64,000 bases of DNA. Source: Microbacterium sp. nov. GSS16 (GTDB taxonomy: Bacteria; Actinomycetota; Actinomycetes; Actinomycetales; Microbacteriaceae). The position numbers were made by a program, and so were the translations under genes. Under the pieces are notes generated by a model. That model was not told the origin of the DNA. It saw only the letters and a program-made list of their open reading frames with translations, and ran no database searches. Shown piece after piece: positions 43,313 through 52,022 of the stretch (position 1 is its first letter; each line of letters begins with the position of its first letter). Location: contig NZ_CP116338.1 in NCBI RefSeq assembly GCF_028198145.1, positions 310,001 through 374,000 of the forward strand. The letters run 5' to 3'.

Positions 43313-46300
43313 TCAGCTCGATCGCCGCGGCGCATCGATGACGCTGTGCCCGTCGGGCAGCGTGCGCACGCTGAGCTGAGCGGGAATCTGCTCCTGCATC
43401 GCCTCGACGTGGCTGATCACCCCGACGGTGCGCCCGCCCTGGCGCAGCTCGTCGAGCGTGCGCATCGCCGTCTCGAGCGTGTCGGCGTCGAGCGAGCCGA
43501 ATCCCTCGTCGATGAAGAGCGTGTCGAGCCGGATGCCGCCCGCGCGGGCTGTGACGACTTCGGCCAGCCCGAGCGCCAGCGCGAGCGACGACAGGAACGT
43601 CTCACCCCCGGAGAGGGACTTCGCGGGCCTCGTCTGCCCGGTGAACGCGTCGAACACGACGATGCCGAGCCCGGATGCCGCGCCGCGCGCTGCGAGCGCG
43701 TCGGAGTGACGCAGCTGGTAGCGGCCGTCGGACATGTCTTGCAGGCGCAGGTTGGCGGCGGCGACGATCTCTTCGAGCTCGGCCGCGAGCACGAACGTCT
43801 CGAGGTTCATCTTGTGCGTGTTGCCTGACCGGCCGGCGAGCGCGTCGGCCAGACCTCGGATCACCTCGAACTCGGCGGCCTGCTCGGCCGATGCCTCGTG
43901 GGCGTGAGCGGCGGAGTCGACGGTCGCGGTGAGGCCCCTCTGCACGCTGCGCGCCTGACTGTCGGCGTCGACGGCATCCTGCCAGGCGGCGCGGGCACGC
44001 AGCGCCTCCTGTTCGGCGGCCGCGAGGTCGATCGGCTCGTCGGGAAGCATGCGCATCTCGAGGTCGAGCAGGAGCGCACGTTCTTTCGTCACGTCCACCG
44101 CGTAGGCAGTGATGCGCTCGTCGAGGGCCGAGAGCTCCGAGGCGCCGAGCATGGCCTGCTCAGCCTCGGTCGCGTCGTCGAAGACGGAGGCTTCGAGCGC
44201 TTCGGCGAGCTCGGCGACTGCGGCGCGCTCGTGCTCGGCGGCGTCCGCGTGCGCCTGGATCGCGTCGGCGGCCGCGGTGGCGAGCGCGATCTGCTCTCGT
44301 GCCTCGGCCAGCCGGTCGGCGACCGTGTCGTGATCTCCCCGAGCGCGCTCGATCGCGGCGTCGGCGTCGGCGCTGCGCTGCTCGGCGAGCGACAGCTCGG
44401 TGCGGCATGCGGCGAGCGCCTCGGATGCCGCTGTCCGGCGCCGTTCAAGGTCTGCGAGACTGCGCTGCAGCCCGTCGAGCCTGTCGCTGAGCTGCCCGGC
44501 GCGTGCGGCGGCGGCTGCCGCGGCATCGCGGGCGGCGAGGGCCTGGGCGAGCTGTGCGCTCGCGTCGTCGACGCCGAGTCCGCCGGAGCGCTCGACGGCG
44601 GCGGCGAGTTCGGCGGTGCGCTCGGCGAGGGCGCGCGATGCGGCGCGCTCGGCGGTCGTGGCCGCGTCTCGCGCGACCTCGGCGGCGGCGATGTCGTCGG
44701 CCGACACCGGGTCGGCGTGCGCGGCCGGAGCCGGGTGCGCGGTCGAGCCGCACACGGCGCAGGGCTCGCCGTCGACGAGGGCCGTGGCGAGTTCGCCGGC
44801 GTAGCCGTCGAGACGGCGCCGGCGCAGCTGCGCGAGCTCGCCTTGAGCGCGGGTGTGCGCATCGGACGCGTCGGACTCGGTCGACGCCGCTGCGGCCACC
44901 GCCGCACGCAGCCGCTCGGCATCGACGGCGCCCGCGTGCTGCTTCTCGGCCAGCGCCACGGCCTGAGTGGCGCTGCCGAGCTGGTCGCCGTCGCGTCGGG
45001 CCGCGTCGCGCTCGGTGGTCAGCGCGTCGATCTCGGCCGGAAGCGCGTCGCGCTCGGCCTCGAGGGCGGCGAGCGCATCGGTCGCCGCGGTCGCCGCGGT
45101 CTGCGCCGCCATCAGGTCTGCGGCGCGCCGGGCTGCACCGGCCTCGAGCTCGGCTGCCTGCTGCCAGGCACCGCACTCTCGAGTGCGCTCGGATGCCAGC
45201 TCGCGGTACTCGACGGCGCGTATGCGGTCGGGTTTCGCGCGGTGCGCGGCAGCGTCCGGTCGGGTCGCCTTCTGCGCAACCGCTTCCTGGTCTGTGCGAA
45301 GGGGATCCGCGGCGGCGACGGCTCGCTGCTCGGTCTGCGCTGCGGCGGCTCGAGCGACGGATGCCCGGGTCGCCGCGACGATGAGAGGGCGCAGAGCTGC
45401 GGCCGCGCGGGCGCGATCACGCCGAGTCGTGGCATCCGCGATCTCGTCTGCCTGCGCGTCCAGCGCCGCCAGCGCCGAGCGCGCACGTTCGCGCTCGGAT
45501 TGCGCCTGACGCTGCTCTTTCAGTGTCGTCAGCGCCGCGTCGGCCGACGCCAGCGCCTTCTCGGCAGCATCCCGCTCGGCACCGAGCCGCTCGACACGGT
45601 AGTCGGCGCGGGCGATGGCGAGGCGAAGATGCTCGATCCTGGCATCCGTCGTCTCAGGCGAGGCAGCCGCATCGTCGCCCCACAGCTCGGCGTCGGCGAC
45701 GATGCGCTCGGCCTCGTCGAGGCGCGCGTCGACCGACGCTCTGCTGCCGCCGAGCGCGCTCTCGGCCTCGCGCCGATGCTCGTCGAAACGCGCCTGGTAG
45801 TCGGCGAACCGCTCGGTGCCGAACAGGCGGCGCAGCAGCGCCTGGCGTTCGCGACTGTCGGCGAGCAGGAAGTCGGCGAACCTGTTCTGCGCGAGCAGGA
45901 TGACCTGCAGGAACTGCTCTTGGGTGAGCTGGAGGATCTCATTCAGCTCGTTCGCGACGTCGACGGCGCGAGATGCGATCCCCACCCAGCCAGCGTCCGT
46001 GAGCTCTTCCAGCGAGACTGCGGCGGCCTGCTTGGTGAGCCCTCCGCCGCGCTTGGCCGGTCGCTGGTACTCGGGCGAGCGCGCGACGCGATACCGGCCG
46101 GCGACCGTGCTGAACTCGACGACGACCTCGGTGATGTCGTCGGGTTCGCAGTGGTCGCTGCGCAGCCGCCTCTCGCCGCCCTTCTCGTAGCGGGGCACTC
46201 CGCCGTACAGTCCGAAGCAGACCGCGTCGAGGATGCTCGACTTGCCGGCGCCCGTCCGCCCCGCGATCAGGAAGATGCCGTCGTCGGCGAAAGCGTCGAA

Positions 46301-46363
46301 GTCGATGCTCTGGCGCTCGCGGAATGGCCCGAACCCCTCGATCTCGAGGCGATGCAGCTGCAT
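43313..46363 (-). CDS. sbcC: SbcC-type SMC nuclease ATPase
   Basis: ATPase of the SbcCD (Mre11-Rad50 type) double-strand nuclease that trims hairpins and blocked ends. 1016 residues. Walker A GRTGAGKSS (35-43), long coiled coils, zinc hook GEPCAVCGS near 533, signature LSGGETFLSSL near 919, Walker B LDTLFIDEGFGSLD. The ATG overlaps the sbcD stop by one base, so the two are coupled. It is about average length for actinobacterial SbcC. Confidence 0.95.
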   Translation of the reverse strand: MQLHRLEIEGFGPFRERQSIDFDAFADDGIFLIAGRTGAGKSSILDAVCFGLYGGVPRYEKGGERRLRSDHCEPDDITEVVVEFSTVAGRYRVARSPEYQRPAKRGGGLTKQAAAVSLEELTDAGWVGIASRAVDVANELNEILQLTQEQFLQVILLAQNRFADFLLADSRERQALLRRLFGTERFADYQARFDEHRREAESALGGSRASVDARLDEAERIVADAELWGDDAAASPETTDARIEHLRLAIARADYRVERLGAERDAAEKALASADAALTTLKEQRQAQSERERARSALAALDAQADEIADATTRRDRARAAAALRPLIVAATRASVARAAAAQTEQRAVAAADPLRTDQEAVAQKATRPDAAAHRAKPDRIRAVEYRELASERTRECGAWQQAAELEAGAARRAADLMAAQTAATAATDALAALEAERDALPAEIDALTTERDAARRDGDQLGSATQAVALAEKQHAGAVDAERLRAAVAAAASTESDASDAHTRAQGELAQLRRRRLDGYAGELATALVDGEPCAVCGSTAHPAPAAHADPVSADDIAAAEVARDAATTAERAASRALAERTAELAAAVERSGGLGVDDASAQLAQALAARDAAAAAAARAGQLSDRLDGLQRSLADLERRRTAASEALAACRTELSLAEQRSADADAAIERARGDHDTVADRLAEAREQIALATAAADAIQAHADAAEHERAAVAELAEALEASVFDDATEAEQAMLGASELSALDERITAYAVDVTKERALLLDLEMRMLPDEPIDLAAAEQEALRARAAWQDAVDADSQARSVQRGLTATVDSAAHAHEASAEQAAEFEVIRGLADALAGRSGNTHKMNLETFVLAAELEEIVAAANLRLQDMSDGRYQLRHSDALAARGAASGLGIVVFDAFTGQTRPAKSLSGGETFLSSLALALGLAEVVTARAGGIRLDTLFIDEGFGSLDADTLETAMRTLDELRQGGRTVGVISHVEAMQEQIPAQLSVRTLPDGHSVIDAPRRSS

Positions 46364-47523
46364 CAGACGAGCGCCTCGGCACGCACCCGGTCATCGAGCA
46401 CCTCGCGGATCAGCTCGGCTTCGCGGTCGGTCGCTCCCTGTCCAGCGCGCACGTGCTCGAGGAACGCCTCGATGCGGTCGGCGTCGCTGACCGCGGCGCG
46501 CAGTCGCTGCGTGTAGGAGCGCTCGTGGGCGACATCCGCCCCCTCGGGCTGGTGCTGCACCAGCGCACAGAACGGGAACCGCTTGCGCAGCCGCCGCATC
46601 GGCTCGTGCTGCGGCACGGCGTCGGTGTAGATCGCGCACACCCAGTCATCGAAGTGACGGGCGGCGTTGTCGTCGCTGAGGATCTCGTCGAGCGGCCCGG
46701 TGAGAGTCACGAGGGCGCGCGGTACGGGCAGATCGAGCCACTCCACCGTCGCGAGGCCATCGGCATCGAGGTCGACCAGCCACGAGCCGCGCTGCTTGTG
46801 CTGCTCGCCGAAGCTGTAGTGCAGCGGCGCGCCCGAGTAACGCACCCGGTCACTCAGCTGCTGGCGGCCGTGGATGTGCCCGAGGGCCACGTAATCGGGG
46901 CCGTCGAAGCCGGCCAGGGGCACCATGTCGAGACCGCCCTGGCGCACCTCGCGCTCGAGCCCTGCGGTCACCTCGACGCCCGCGGCAAAGCAGTGGGCGA
47001 CCGCGACCGATCGACCGGCGTTGGTCGCCATGCCCTCGCGCACCAGATCCATGGCGTGCTGCATCACCTGCGCCTGGGTGCGCAGCGCGCGCTCGTCGTC
47101 GTTCCAGTGCTGCCGCACGATCGCCGGCTCGAGATACGGGATGCCGAAGAAGTGCACCGGGCCGTGCTCGTCGTGCACGGTGACGGGGGTCGAGATCGCG
47201 CGCGGATCGGTGAGCACGTGGATGCCGTCGCGCAGCAGACGGGAGTGGAACCCCAGCCGGGCGGCGGAGTCGTGGTTGCCGCTCGTCATGACGACGGTGG
47301 CGCCCGTCTCATGCAGTGCCAGCAGCGCGTCGTCGAGAAGCGTGTACGCGGATGCTGCCGGCGTGGCCGAATCGAACACATCGCCCGCGACGATCACCAC
47401 GTCGACCGCGTGCTCACGCACCTGCGCGACCAGCGCGTCGAGCACCTCGGCCAGCGCCTCGAGCGTCGAATGCCCGTGGAACGTGCGGCCGATGTGCCAG
47501 TCGGAGGTGTGCAGGATGCGCAT
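46363..47523 (-). CDS. sbcD: SbcD-type exonuclease subunit
   Basis: Metallophosphatase-fold nuclease partner of SbcC. 386 residues. Metal motifs: HTSDWHIGR (Asp8, His10), VVIVAGDVFD, TSGNHDS, VAVAHCF and YVALGHIHG. ATG 47523 is chosen: a -10-like TACCGT (47535-47530, minus) ends 6 bases upstream, and longer frames upstream give Arg/Pro-rich noise. First gene of the sbcDC operon. Confidence 0.95.
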   Translation of the reverse strand: MRILHTSDWHIGRTFHGHSTLEALAEVLDALVAQVREHAVDVVIVAGDVFDSATPAASAYTLLDDALLALHETGATVVMTSGNHDSAARLGFHSRLLRDGIHVLTDPRAISTPVTVHDEHGPVHFFGIPYLEPAIVRQHWNDDERALRTQAQVMQHAMDLVREGMATNAGRSVAVAHCFAAGVEVTAGLEREVRQGGLDMVPLAGFDGPDYVALGHIHGRQQLSDRVRYSGAPLHYSFGEQHKQRGSWLVDLDADGLATVEWLDLPVPRALVTLTGPLDEILSDDNAARHFDDWVCAIYTDAVPQHEPMRRLRKRFPFCALVQHQPEGADVAHERSYTQRLRAAVSDADRIEAFLEHVRAGQGATDREAELIREVLDDRVRAEALV

Positions 47524-47617
47524 ACCCACACGGTACGTACCGCCTCCGACATCGCGTCCGAGGCGTGCCGCGCTCCGCTCACCCCGGGCGCTCGGGCGAG
47601 CTGCCACCCGCCGCGAC

Positions 47618-47926
47618 TCAGCGGCGCCGCAGCAGATGCCGCTTGTCGGGATGCGCGTCGAACCAGTCGGCGACGTACCAGCACACGGGGTCGATCCGGC
47701 GGTCGCCGCGAGCCTCGATCTCGGCGACGGCGCCCGCCACCACCCTGGCGGCATATCCGTGCCCGCGGTGCGTCGGGATCGTGTACGCCCGGGTCATCGC
47801 GACGGTCGTGCCGTCGTCGCGATAGTCGAGCACGCTTACCAGTTCGCCGTCGCGCGTGAGAGTGCAGCGCGAGGCATCCTTCTCGTCGAGGAACACGAAA
47901 TCGGCGGCATCCGGGGTTGAACTCAC
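47618..47926 (-). CDS. Small YjdJ-type GNAT acetyltransferase
   Basis: 102 residues, short GNAT of the N-acetyltransf_CG type: SRCTLTRDGELVSVLDYR, then the acetyl-CoA loop TIPTHRGHGYAARVV, ending CWYVADWFDAHPDKRHLL. Substrate unknown. GTG 47926 lies 7 bases after -10-like TAACGT (47939-47934, minus). Diverges from the polycysteine leader ORF. Confidence 0.82.
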   Translation of the reverse strand: MSSTPDAADFVFLDEKDASRCTLTRDGELVSVLDYRDDGTTVAMTRAYTIPTHRGHGYAARVVAGAVAEIEARGDRRIDPVCWYVADWFDAHPDKRHLLRRR

Positions 47927-47960
47927 CCCACAACGTTACGTCGTGTTTCACAGGCAGGAT

Positions 47961-47999
47961 TGTCACGTTTTGACATGGAAGGTCTCAGTGGGAAATAAT
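47961..47999 (+). promoter_or_regulatory. Strong promoter with palindrome for the polycysteine leader
   Basis: Perfect -35 TTGACA (47970-47975), 18-base spacer, -10 AATAAT (47994-47999). TGTCA-CGTTT-TGACA (47961-47975) is an inverted repeat overlapping the -35 box, a possible operator. The -10 ends 7 bases before ATG 48007, so the transcript should begin at that ATG. Confidence 0.65.
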
Positions 48000-48006
48000 C
48001 GCCCCC

Positions 48007-48108
48007 ATGACCACCAACGCAAGCCCTCTGTCCGCCCAGGAGGCGAACGGGACTGCCGGGATGATGATGCCCGGTCGCGTTGGCATGTGTTGCCGAATGT
48101 GTTGCTAA
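48007..48108 (+). CDS. Polycysteine upstream ORF (putative leader peptide)
   Basis: 33 codons: begins MTTNASPLSAQEANGTAG and ends GMCCRMCC then TAA. Four Cys codons in the last six positions. The ATG sits 7 bases after a strong -10 box, the layout of the leaderless polycysteine uORFs that act as cysteine-responsive attenuators in mycobacteria. Ribosomes would pause at the Cys codons when charged tRNA-Cys is scarce and change the fold of the downstream leader. Not proven here. Confidence 0.65.
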   Translation: MTTNASPLSAQEANGTAGMMMPGRVGMCCRMCC

Positions 48109-48126
48109 GGCGCAACCACCCAGCCT

Positions 48127-48257
48127 GACTCGCTGAATTCTCCTCGATCTGAGGACGAGTCTCTGAGCGCCCACCCTTCGCGCTCATCACCCCACCGGCT
48201 CCGCCCGGTCATTCGTGCAACGCATCCCGAGCCCCTCGGCTCATATCCGTGAAGGAT
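48127..48257 (+). promoter_or_regulatory. Leader hairpins before the winged-helix gene
   Basis: Hairpin GACTCG (48127-48132) ... TCCTC-GATCT-GAGGA (48141-48155) ... CGAGTC (48156-48161). CCTTC at 48175-48179 is complementary to the ribosome-binding site GAAGG (48251-48255), and CCGAG-CCC-CTCGG (48227-48239) stands just before it. Competing folds of this type suit an attenuator. Pairings were found by eye. Confidence 0.45.
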
Positions 48258-48265
48258 CCATCATC

Positions 48266-48955
48266 ATGTCGAACACCGCCCTCCTCGAGCGTCCCGTCAC
48301 CGCCCCCGTCCGCGTCGTCTCCCCCGCAGACGCCGCCGCCGATCTCCCCTCCGTCCGCTCGCCGCGCGGATTCGCGCTCTACGTCGGCATCGACGAGATC
48401 AAGGCCGCATCGGCCGGCGTGAGCCTCCCCGTGCTCGTCGACGCGCTGCGCCGCACGCTCGCCGAGCTCGCTCCTGGCGCCGAGACGCACGCCACCGTCG
48501 CCCTCGCGCCGCAGTCGGCCGGCGGCCGCGACCTCGACGTCGTGCGCCTCGCCCTGCACGAGCCCGGCGCGATCGCCCGTGCCAACGCCGCTGTAGAGGA
48601 GGAGAAGGACGAGGAGTCCGGCGTGGTCGTCGACATCTCCCGCAAGCGCGTGCTGCTCGACGGCGAGTCCGCCTCGTTCACCTACAAGGAGTTCGAGCTG
48701 CTGCAGTACCTCGTGCTTCGCGAAGGCCGCACCATCGAGCGCAGCGAGCTCGTCTCGGCCCTGTGGCAGGCGTCGTCCGACGAAGAGGCGCCCGGCGAGC
48801 GCACCATCGACGTGCACGTGCGTCGCCTGCGCGCCAAGCTCGGCCGCCACGAAGACATCGTGCGCACCGTGCGCGGCGTCGGGTACCGCTTCGACCGTCA
48901 CGCCGACGTGTCGATCCGCTACGGTCACGGCGCCCCCTCGCCCGACCGCTTCTGA
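48266..48955 (+). CDS. Orphan winged-helix regulator (OmpR/PhoB-type DNA-binding domain)
   Basis: 229 residues. The C-terminal part (about 130-220) is an OmpR/PhoB winged helix: FTYKEFELLQYLVLREGRTI, RSELVSALW, ERTIDVHVRRLRAKLGRHED, VRGVGYRFDRH. There is no receiver domain with a phospho-acceptor Asp; instead residues 30-110 form an unrecognised alpha/beta region (ALYVGIDEIKAASAGVSLPV). ATG 48266 has GAAGGA 9 bases upstream. The preceding Cys-rich uORF suggests control by cysteine or sulfur supply. Confidence 0.82.
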   Translation: MSNTALLERPVTAPVRVVSPADAAADLPSVRSPRGFALYVGIDEIKAASAGVSLPVLVDALRRTLAELAPGAETHATVALAPQSAGGRDLDVVRLALHEPGAIARANAAVEEEKDEESGVVVDISRKRVLLDGESASFTYKEFELLQYLVLREGRTIERSELVSALWQASSDEEAPGERTIDVHVRRLRAKLGRHEDIVRTVRGVGYRFDRHADVSIRYGHGAPSPDRF

Positions 48956-48980
48956 CGCTTCTCCTCGGCGCCTTCACTTC

Positions 48981-49064
48981 CGCCGAGACCCCCGCTTGCT
49001 GCTGATACCCCCAGGTACGGGCGTTCGCAGCAGGGGGTGTCGGCGACAGTTAGGGGTCTCGGCG
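48981..49064. terminator. Long nested hairpin (GAGACCCC family, copy C)
   Basis: Outer arms CGCCGAGACCCC (48981-48992) and exact complement (49053-49064) enclose 60 bases with a second fold using GCTGC / GCAGC and CCCCC / GGGGG. Follows the winged-helix gene by 26 bases and precedes the glycosylase gene. Confidence 0.65.
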
Positions 49065-49115
49065 CTTCGGCCGATGCCGAGAGACGATGTCAGGGGCGCC
49101 GCGTAGGGTTCTGGC

Positions 49116-50051
49116 ATGACCCTGATGACGGATGCTCCCGCGCCTGCGCGCGAGAGCGTCTACCGGCCGGGGCATCCGCTCGACCTGCATCGCACGGTCG
49201 GGATGCTCCGCCGCGGCGGGTCCGATCCCGCGATGATCATCGACGGCGGACGCATCTGGATGGCTTTCCGGACGGATGCCGGGGTCGCCACCCTCTGTCT
49301 CCGGCAGGCCTCCGGCGAGGTGCACGCAGCCGCCTGGGGCCCGGGAGCCGCAGAGGCGCTCGACACCGTTCCGCGGCTCTGCGGCTCGGACGACGACGAT
49401 TCGGGGTTCGTCGTCGGCCACGCCAGGCTCGAGGACGTCGCGCGGCGGCACCCGGGCATCCGGATGGCGCGAACCGATCGTGTCTTCGACGCCCTCGTCT
49501 GCGCGATCATCGAGCAGAAGGTCACTGGCATGCAGGCGTTCGGGGCGTGGCGGTACCTCGTGAGCCGATTCGGCGAGCGCGCGCCCGGCCCGACCCCGCG
49601 GCCCATGTTCGCCTCCCCCTCACACGAGGTGTGGCGGGGGATTCCGTCGTGGCAATGGCACCGGGCGGCGGTCGAGCCGCCGCAGTCGCGCACGATCGTC
49701 GCCGCCGCGCGGCGCGGCGCCAGCGTCGAGCGCGCGACTCTCGCCGCAGTCGACGGGGCCGACCGCGACCGCGTGCTGACGAGCCTGCACGGCGTCGGTG
49801 CGTGGACCTCCGCCGAGACGCGCATCCGTGCGCTGGGCGACCCCGATGCCGTCAGCGTCGGCGACTATCACCTCGCGCACGAGGTCGGCTTCGCGCTCAC
49901 CGGTCACCGCACCGACGACGACGGGATGCTCGAGCTGCTCGCCCCGTGGACCGGGCACCGGCAGCGCATCATCCGGCTGATCTGGGCATCCGGATCCCGC
50001 GAGCCGCGCCGCGGCGCCCGCCTCGCCCCCGAAGACCACCGCGGCCACTGA
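49116..50051 (+). CDS. AlkA-like DNA-3-methyladenine glycosylase
   Basis: Base-excision repair enzyme of the HhH-GPD family, 311 residues. N-terminal half 1-110 is the AlkA_N-like beta domain; HhH motif LHGVGAWTSAETRIRALG, catalytic Asp in VGDYHLAHEV. ACAIIEQKV segment (CAIIEQKVTGMQAFGAW) is typical. The ATG follows -10-like TAGGGT (49104-49109) by 6 bases. Alone between two hairpin elements. Confidence 0.88.
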   Translation: MTLMTDAPAPARESVYRPGHPLDLHRTVGMLRRGGSDPAMIIDGGRIWMAFRTDAGVATLCLRQASGEVHAAAWGPGAAEALDTVPRLCGSDDDDSGFVVGHARLEDVARRHPGIRMARTDRVFDALVCAIIEQKVTGMQAFGAWRYLVSRFGERAPGPTPRPMFASPSHEVWRGIPSWQWHRAAVEPPQSRTIVAAARRGASVERATLAAVDGADRDRVLTSLHGVGAWTSAETRIRALGDPDAVSVGDYHLAHEVGFALTGHRTDDDGMLELLAPWTGHRQRIIRLIWASGSREPRRGARLAPEDHRGH

Positions 50052-50131
50052 GCCTCAGCGGTGATACGCCGCGAAGCGGCCGCTCGGCGCCTCGCCGACA
50101 GAGACCGCAGCACCCTATCGTCCCGCTTCCG

Positions 50132-50200
50132 GCGAGACTTGTGCTCCAGCACGAGACAGCGCTTCGGAGGGCCAGTCTCGTGCTGGAACGGAAGTCTCGC
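50132..50200. repeat. Intergenic palindrome family 1, copy 2
   Basis: 69 bp. GCGAGACTT ... GCTCCAGCACGAGAC on the left, GTCTCGTGCTGGAAC ... AAGTCTCGC on the right, loop about 17 bases. Lies between convergent genes (glycosylase and siderophore ATPase). One mismatch in the inner arm (C/A) compared with copy 1. Confidence 0.85.
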
Positions 50201-50226
50201 GGTGCCCAGGGGCAGGAACAGCCCGC

Positions 50227-50982
50227 TCAGTAGTACACGGCCAGTGGCCCGTGCGGGCCGTCGATCACCTGCACCGGAGTCTCGAACACGCGGGTGAGCA
50301 CCTCGCCGGTCATGATCTCCGCCGGGGTGCCGAACTCGACGACCTGGCCGTCCTTCATCGCGCAGATGCGGTCGGCGTAGTGACCGGCGAAGTTGATGTC
50401 GTGCAGCACGATCACGATCGTGCGCCGCAGCTCGTCGGCCGCGCGGCGCAGCTGCGCCATCATGGTGACCGTATGCTTCATGTCGAGGTTGTTCAGCGGC
50501 TCGTCGAGCAGCACGACGTCGGTGTCCTGAGCGAGCACCATCGCCACATACGCACGCTGGCGCTGCCCGCCGGACAGCTCGTCGAGGTAGCGGTGCTCGA
50601 GCAGGCCGAGGTCGAGGAAGTCGATCGAGCGGCTGATGATCTCTTCATCGGCGCGGGTCAGTCGCCCCTTCGAGTGCGGGAAGCGACCGAAGCCCACCAG
50701 CTGACGCACCGTCAGCCGGGTGACGAAGTGGTTCTCCTGCCGCAGGATGGACACGACCTTTGCGAGGTCGGCCGACTTCGTCAATGCCACGTCGAAGCCG
50801 GCGATCTCGATGGATCCGGCATCCATCCCCATCAGCCGTCCGACCATGGTGAGCAGCGTCGACTTGCCGGCGCCGTTCGGTCCGATGAGGGCGGTGATGC
50901 CGCCCTCGGGGATGACGAGGTCGACGGGGCCGATCGCGACCTCGCTCGAGTAGTGACGACGCACATCCGAGATGGTGATCAC
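50227..50982 (-). CDS. Siderophore ABC importer ATPase
   Basis: 251 residues, FepC/FhuC type. Walker A GPNGAGKST, signature LSGGQRQRAYVAMVLAQD, Walker B VVLLDEPLNNLD, switch His VIVLHDINFAGHYAD (HDIN is typical). GTG 50982 overlaps the permease stop by 4 bases. Powers the importer encoded upstream (50979-54075). Confidence 0.94.
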   Translation of the reverse strand: MITISDVRRHYSSEVAIGPVDLVIPEGGITALIGPNGAGKSTLLTMVGRLMGMDAGSIEIAGFDVALTKSADLAKVVSILRQENHFVTRLTVRQLVGFGRFPHSKGRLTRADEEIISRSIDFLDLGLLEHRYLDELSGGQRQRAYVAMVLAQDTDVVLLDEPLNNLDMKHTVTMMAQLRRAADELRRTIVIVLHDINFAGHYADRICAMKDGQVVEFGTPAEIMTGEVLTRVFETPVQVIDGPHGPLAVYY

Positions 50983-52022
50983 AGGCGGCCCTTCCGGAGG
51001 ATGACGATGAGGAACACGACGCCGCCGACGAGCTCGATGATGATCGAGACGACGCCCTGCGCATAGAAGACGTTGCGCATCACGAAGTACGCGCCCGACA
51101 GGATCGTGAAGGCCGTCAGCACGGCGACCGGGAACACGAGGCGGTGATCGTCGGAGCCGGCGAACTGGTAGGCGAGTGTCGCGACGAGGAAGCCGAGGAA
51201 GGTCATCGGCCCGACCAGCGCCGTCGAGGTCGCCATCAGCACGGCGACGAGGAAGAGCGTAACCATCAGCTCGCGCCGGTGGTTCACGCCGAGGGCGTTG
51301 GCGGTGTCGGCGCCCAGCGCCATCACGTTGAGGCGCCGGGCGCGCATCCACAGCAGAGCGGATGCCGTGACGCACAGCGGCACGGCGACGGGCAGGTACG
51401 ACGGATCGGCGTTCGAGATGTTGCCGAACAGGCGCGCGGCGAGCACGTCGAACTCGCTCGGGGTCAGCAGCCGCTGCATGAAGGTCGCGATCGCACCGAG
51501 ACCCCCGCCGATCACGATGCCGATGAGCAGCATGATCTGCAGGTTGGCGTAGCGCCCGGTGAGCAGCCAGCCGTAGAGCAGCATCGCCAGGGCGACCATG
51601 ACGGCGATCTGGATGCCGAACTGCAGCAGCCCCTGCATGGCGACGAGCCCGGCGATGCCGAACAGGTACACCGATGATGTCTGCACCGCGCGGTACAGCG
51701 ACTCGAACCCGAGGATCGAGGGCGTGACGATGCGGTTCGTCGCCACGGTCTGGAAGCTGACGGTCGCGACCGCCTGGCACACCGCGACGATGATCATGAC
51801 GAGCACGTTCGTGAACCGCAGCTCGGCGATGCGCCAGAAGCCTGGGGTGCCGAAGGGCATCGGGTTCTCCCAGGCGAGCAGGCCCAGACCGAACGCGAGA
51901 GAGAGCACGATCAGGATCGTGAGCGCGATCGCATAGCGACGCCGGCTCGCGGCATCCGGGAACAGACCCGACGTCCGGCGCGACGCGACGGGCGGGACCG
52001 TCTCAGCCACCCGCCTAAGCAC
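50979..52022 (-). CDS. FecCD-family siderophore permease 2
   Basis: 347 residues, nine to ten helices of the BtuC/FecCD type. VGPMTFLGFLVATLAYQFAG is the coupling loop; GLLAWENPMPFGTPGFW is extracellular. GTG 52022 overlaps the first permease gene by 8 bases. Forms the channel with the protein at 52015. Confidence 0.93.
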   Translation of the reverse strand: MLRRVAETVPPVASRRTSGLFPDAASRRRYAIALTILIVLSLAFGLGLLAWENPMPFGTPGFWRIAELRFTNVLVMIIVAVCQAVATVSFQTVATNRIVTPSILGFESLYRAVQTSSVYLFGIAGLVAMQGLLQFGIQIAVMVALAMLLYGWLLTGRYANLQIMLLIGIVIGGGLGAIATFMQRLLTPSEFDVLAARLFGNISNADPSYLPVAVPLCVTASALLWMRARRLNVMALGADTANALGVNHRRELMVTLFLVAVLMATSTALVGPMTFLGFLVATLAYQFAGSDDHRLVFPVAVLTAFTILSGAYFVMRNVFYAQGVVSIIIELVGGVVFLIVILRKGRL

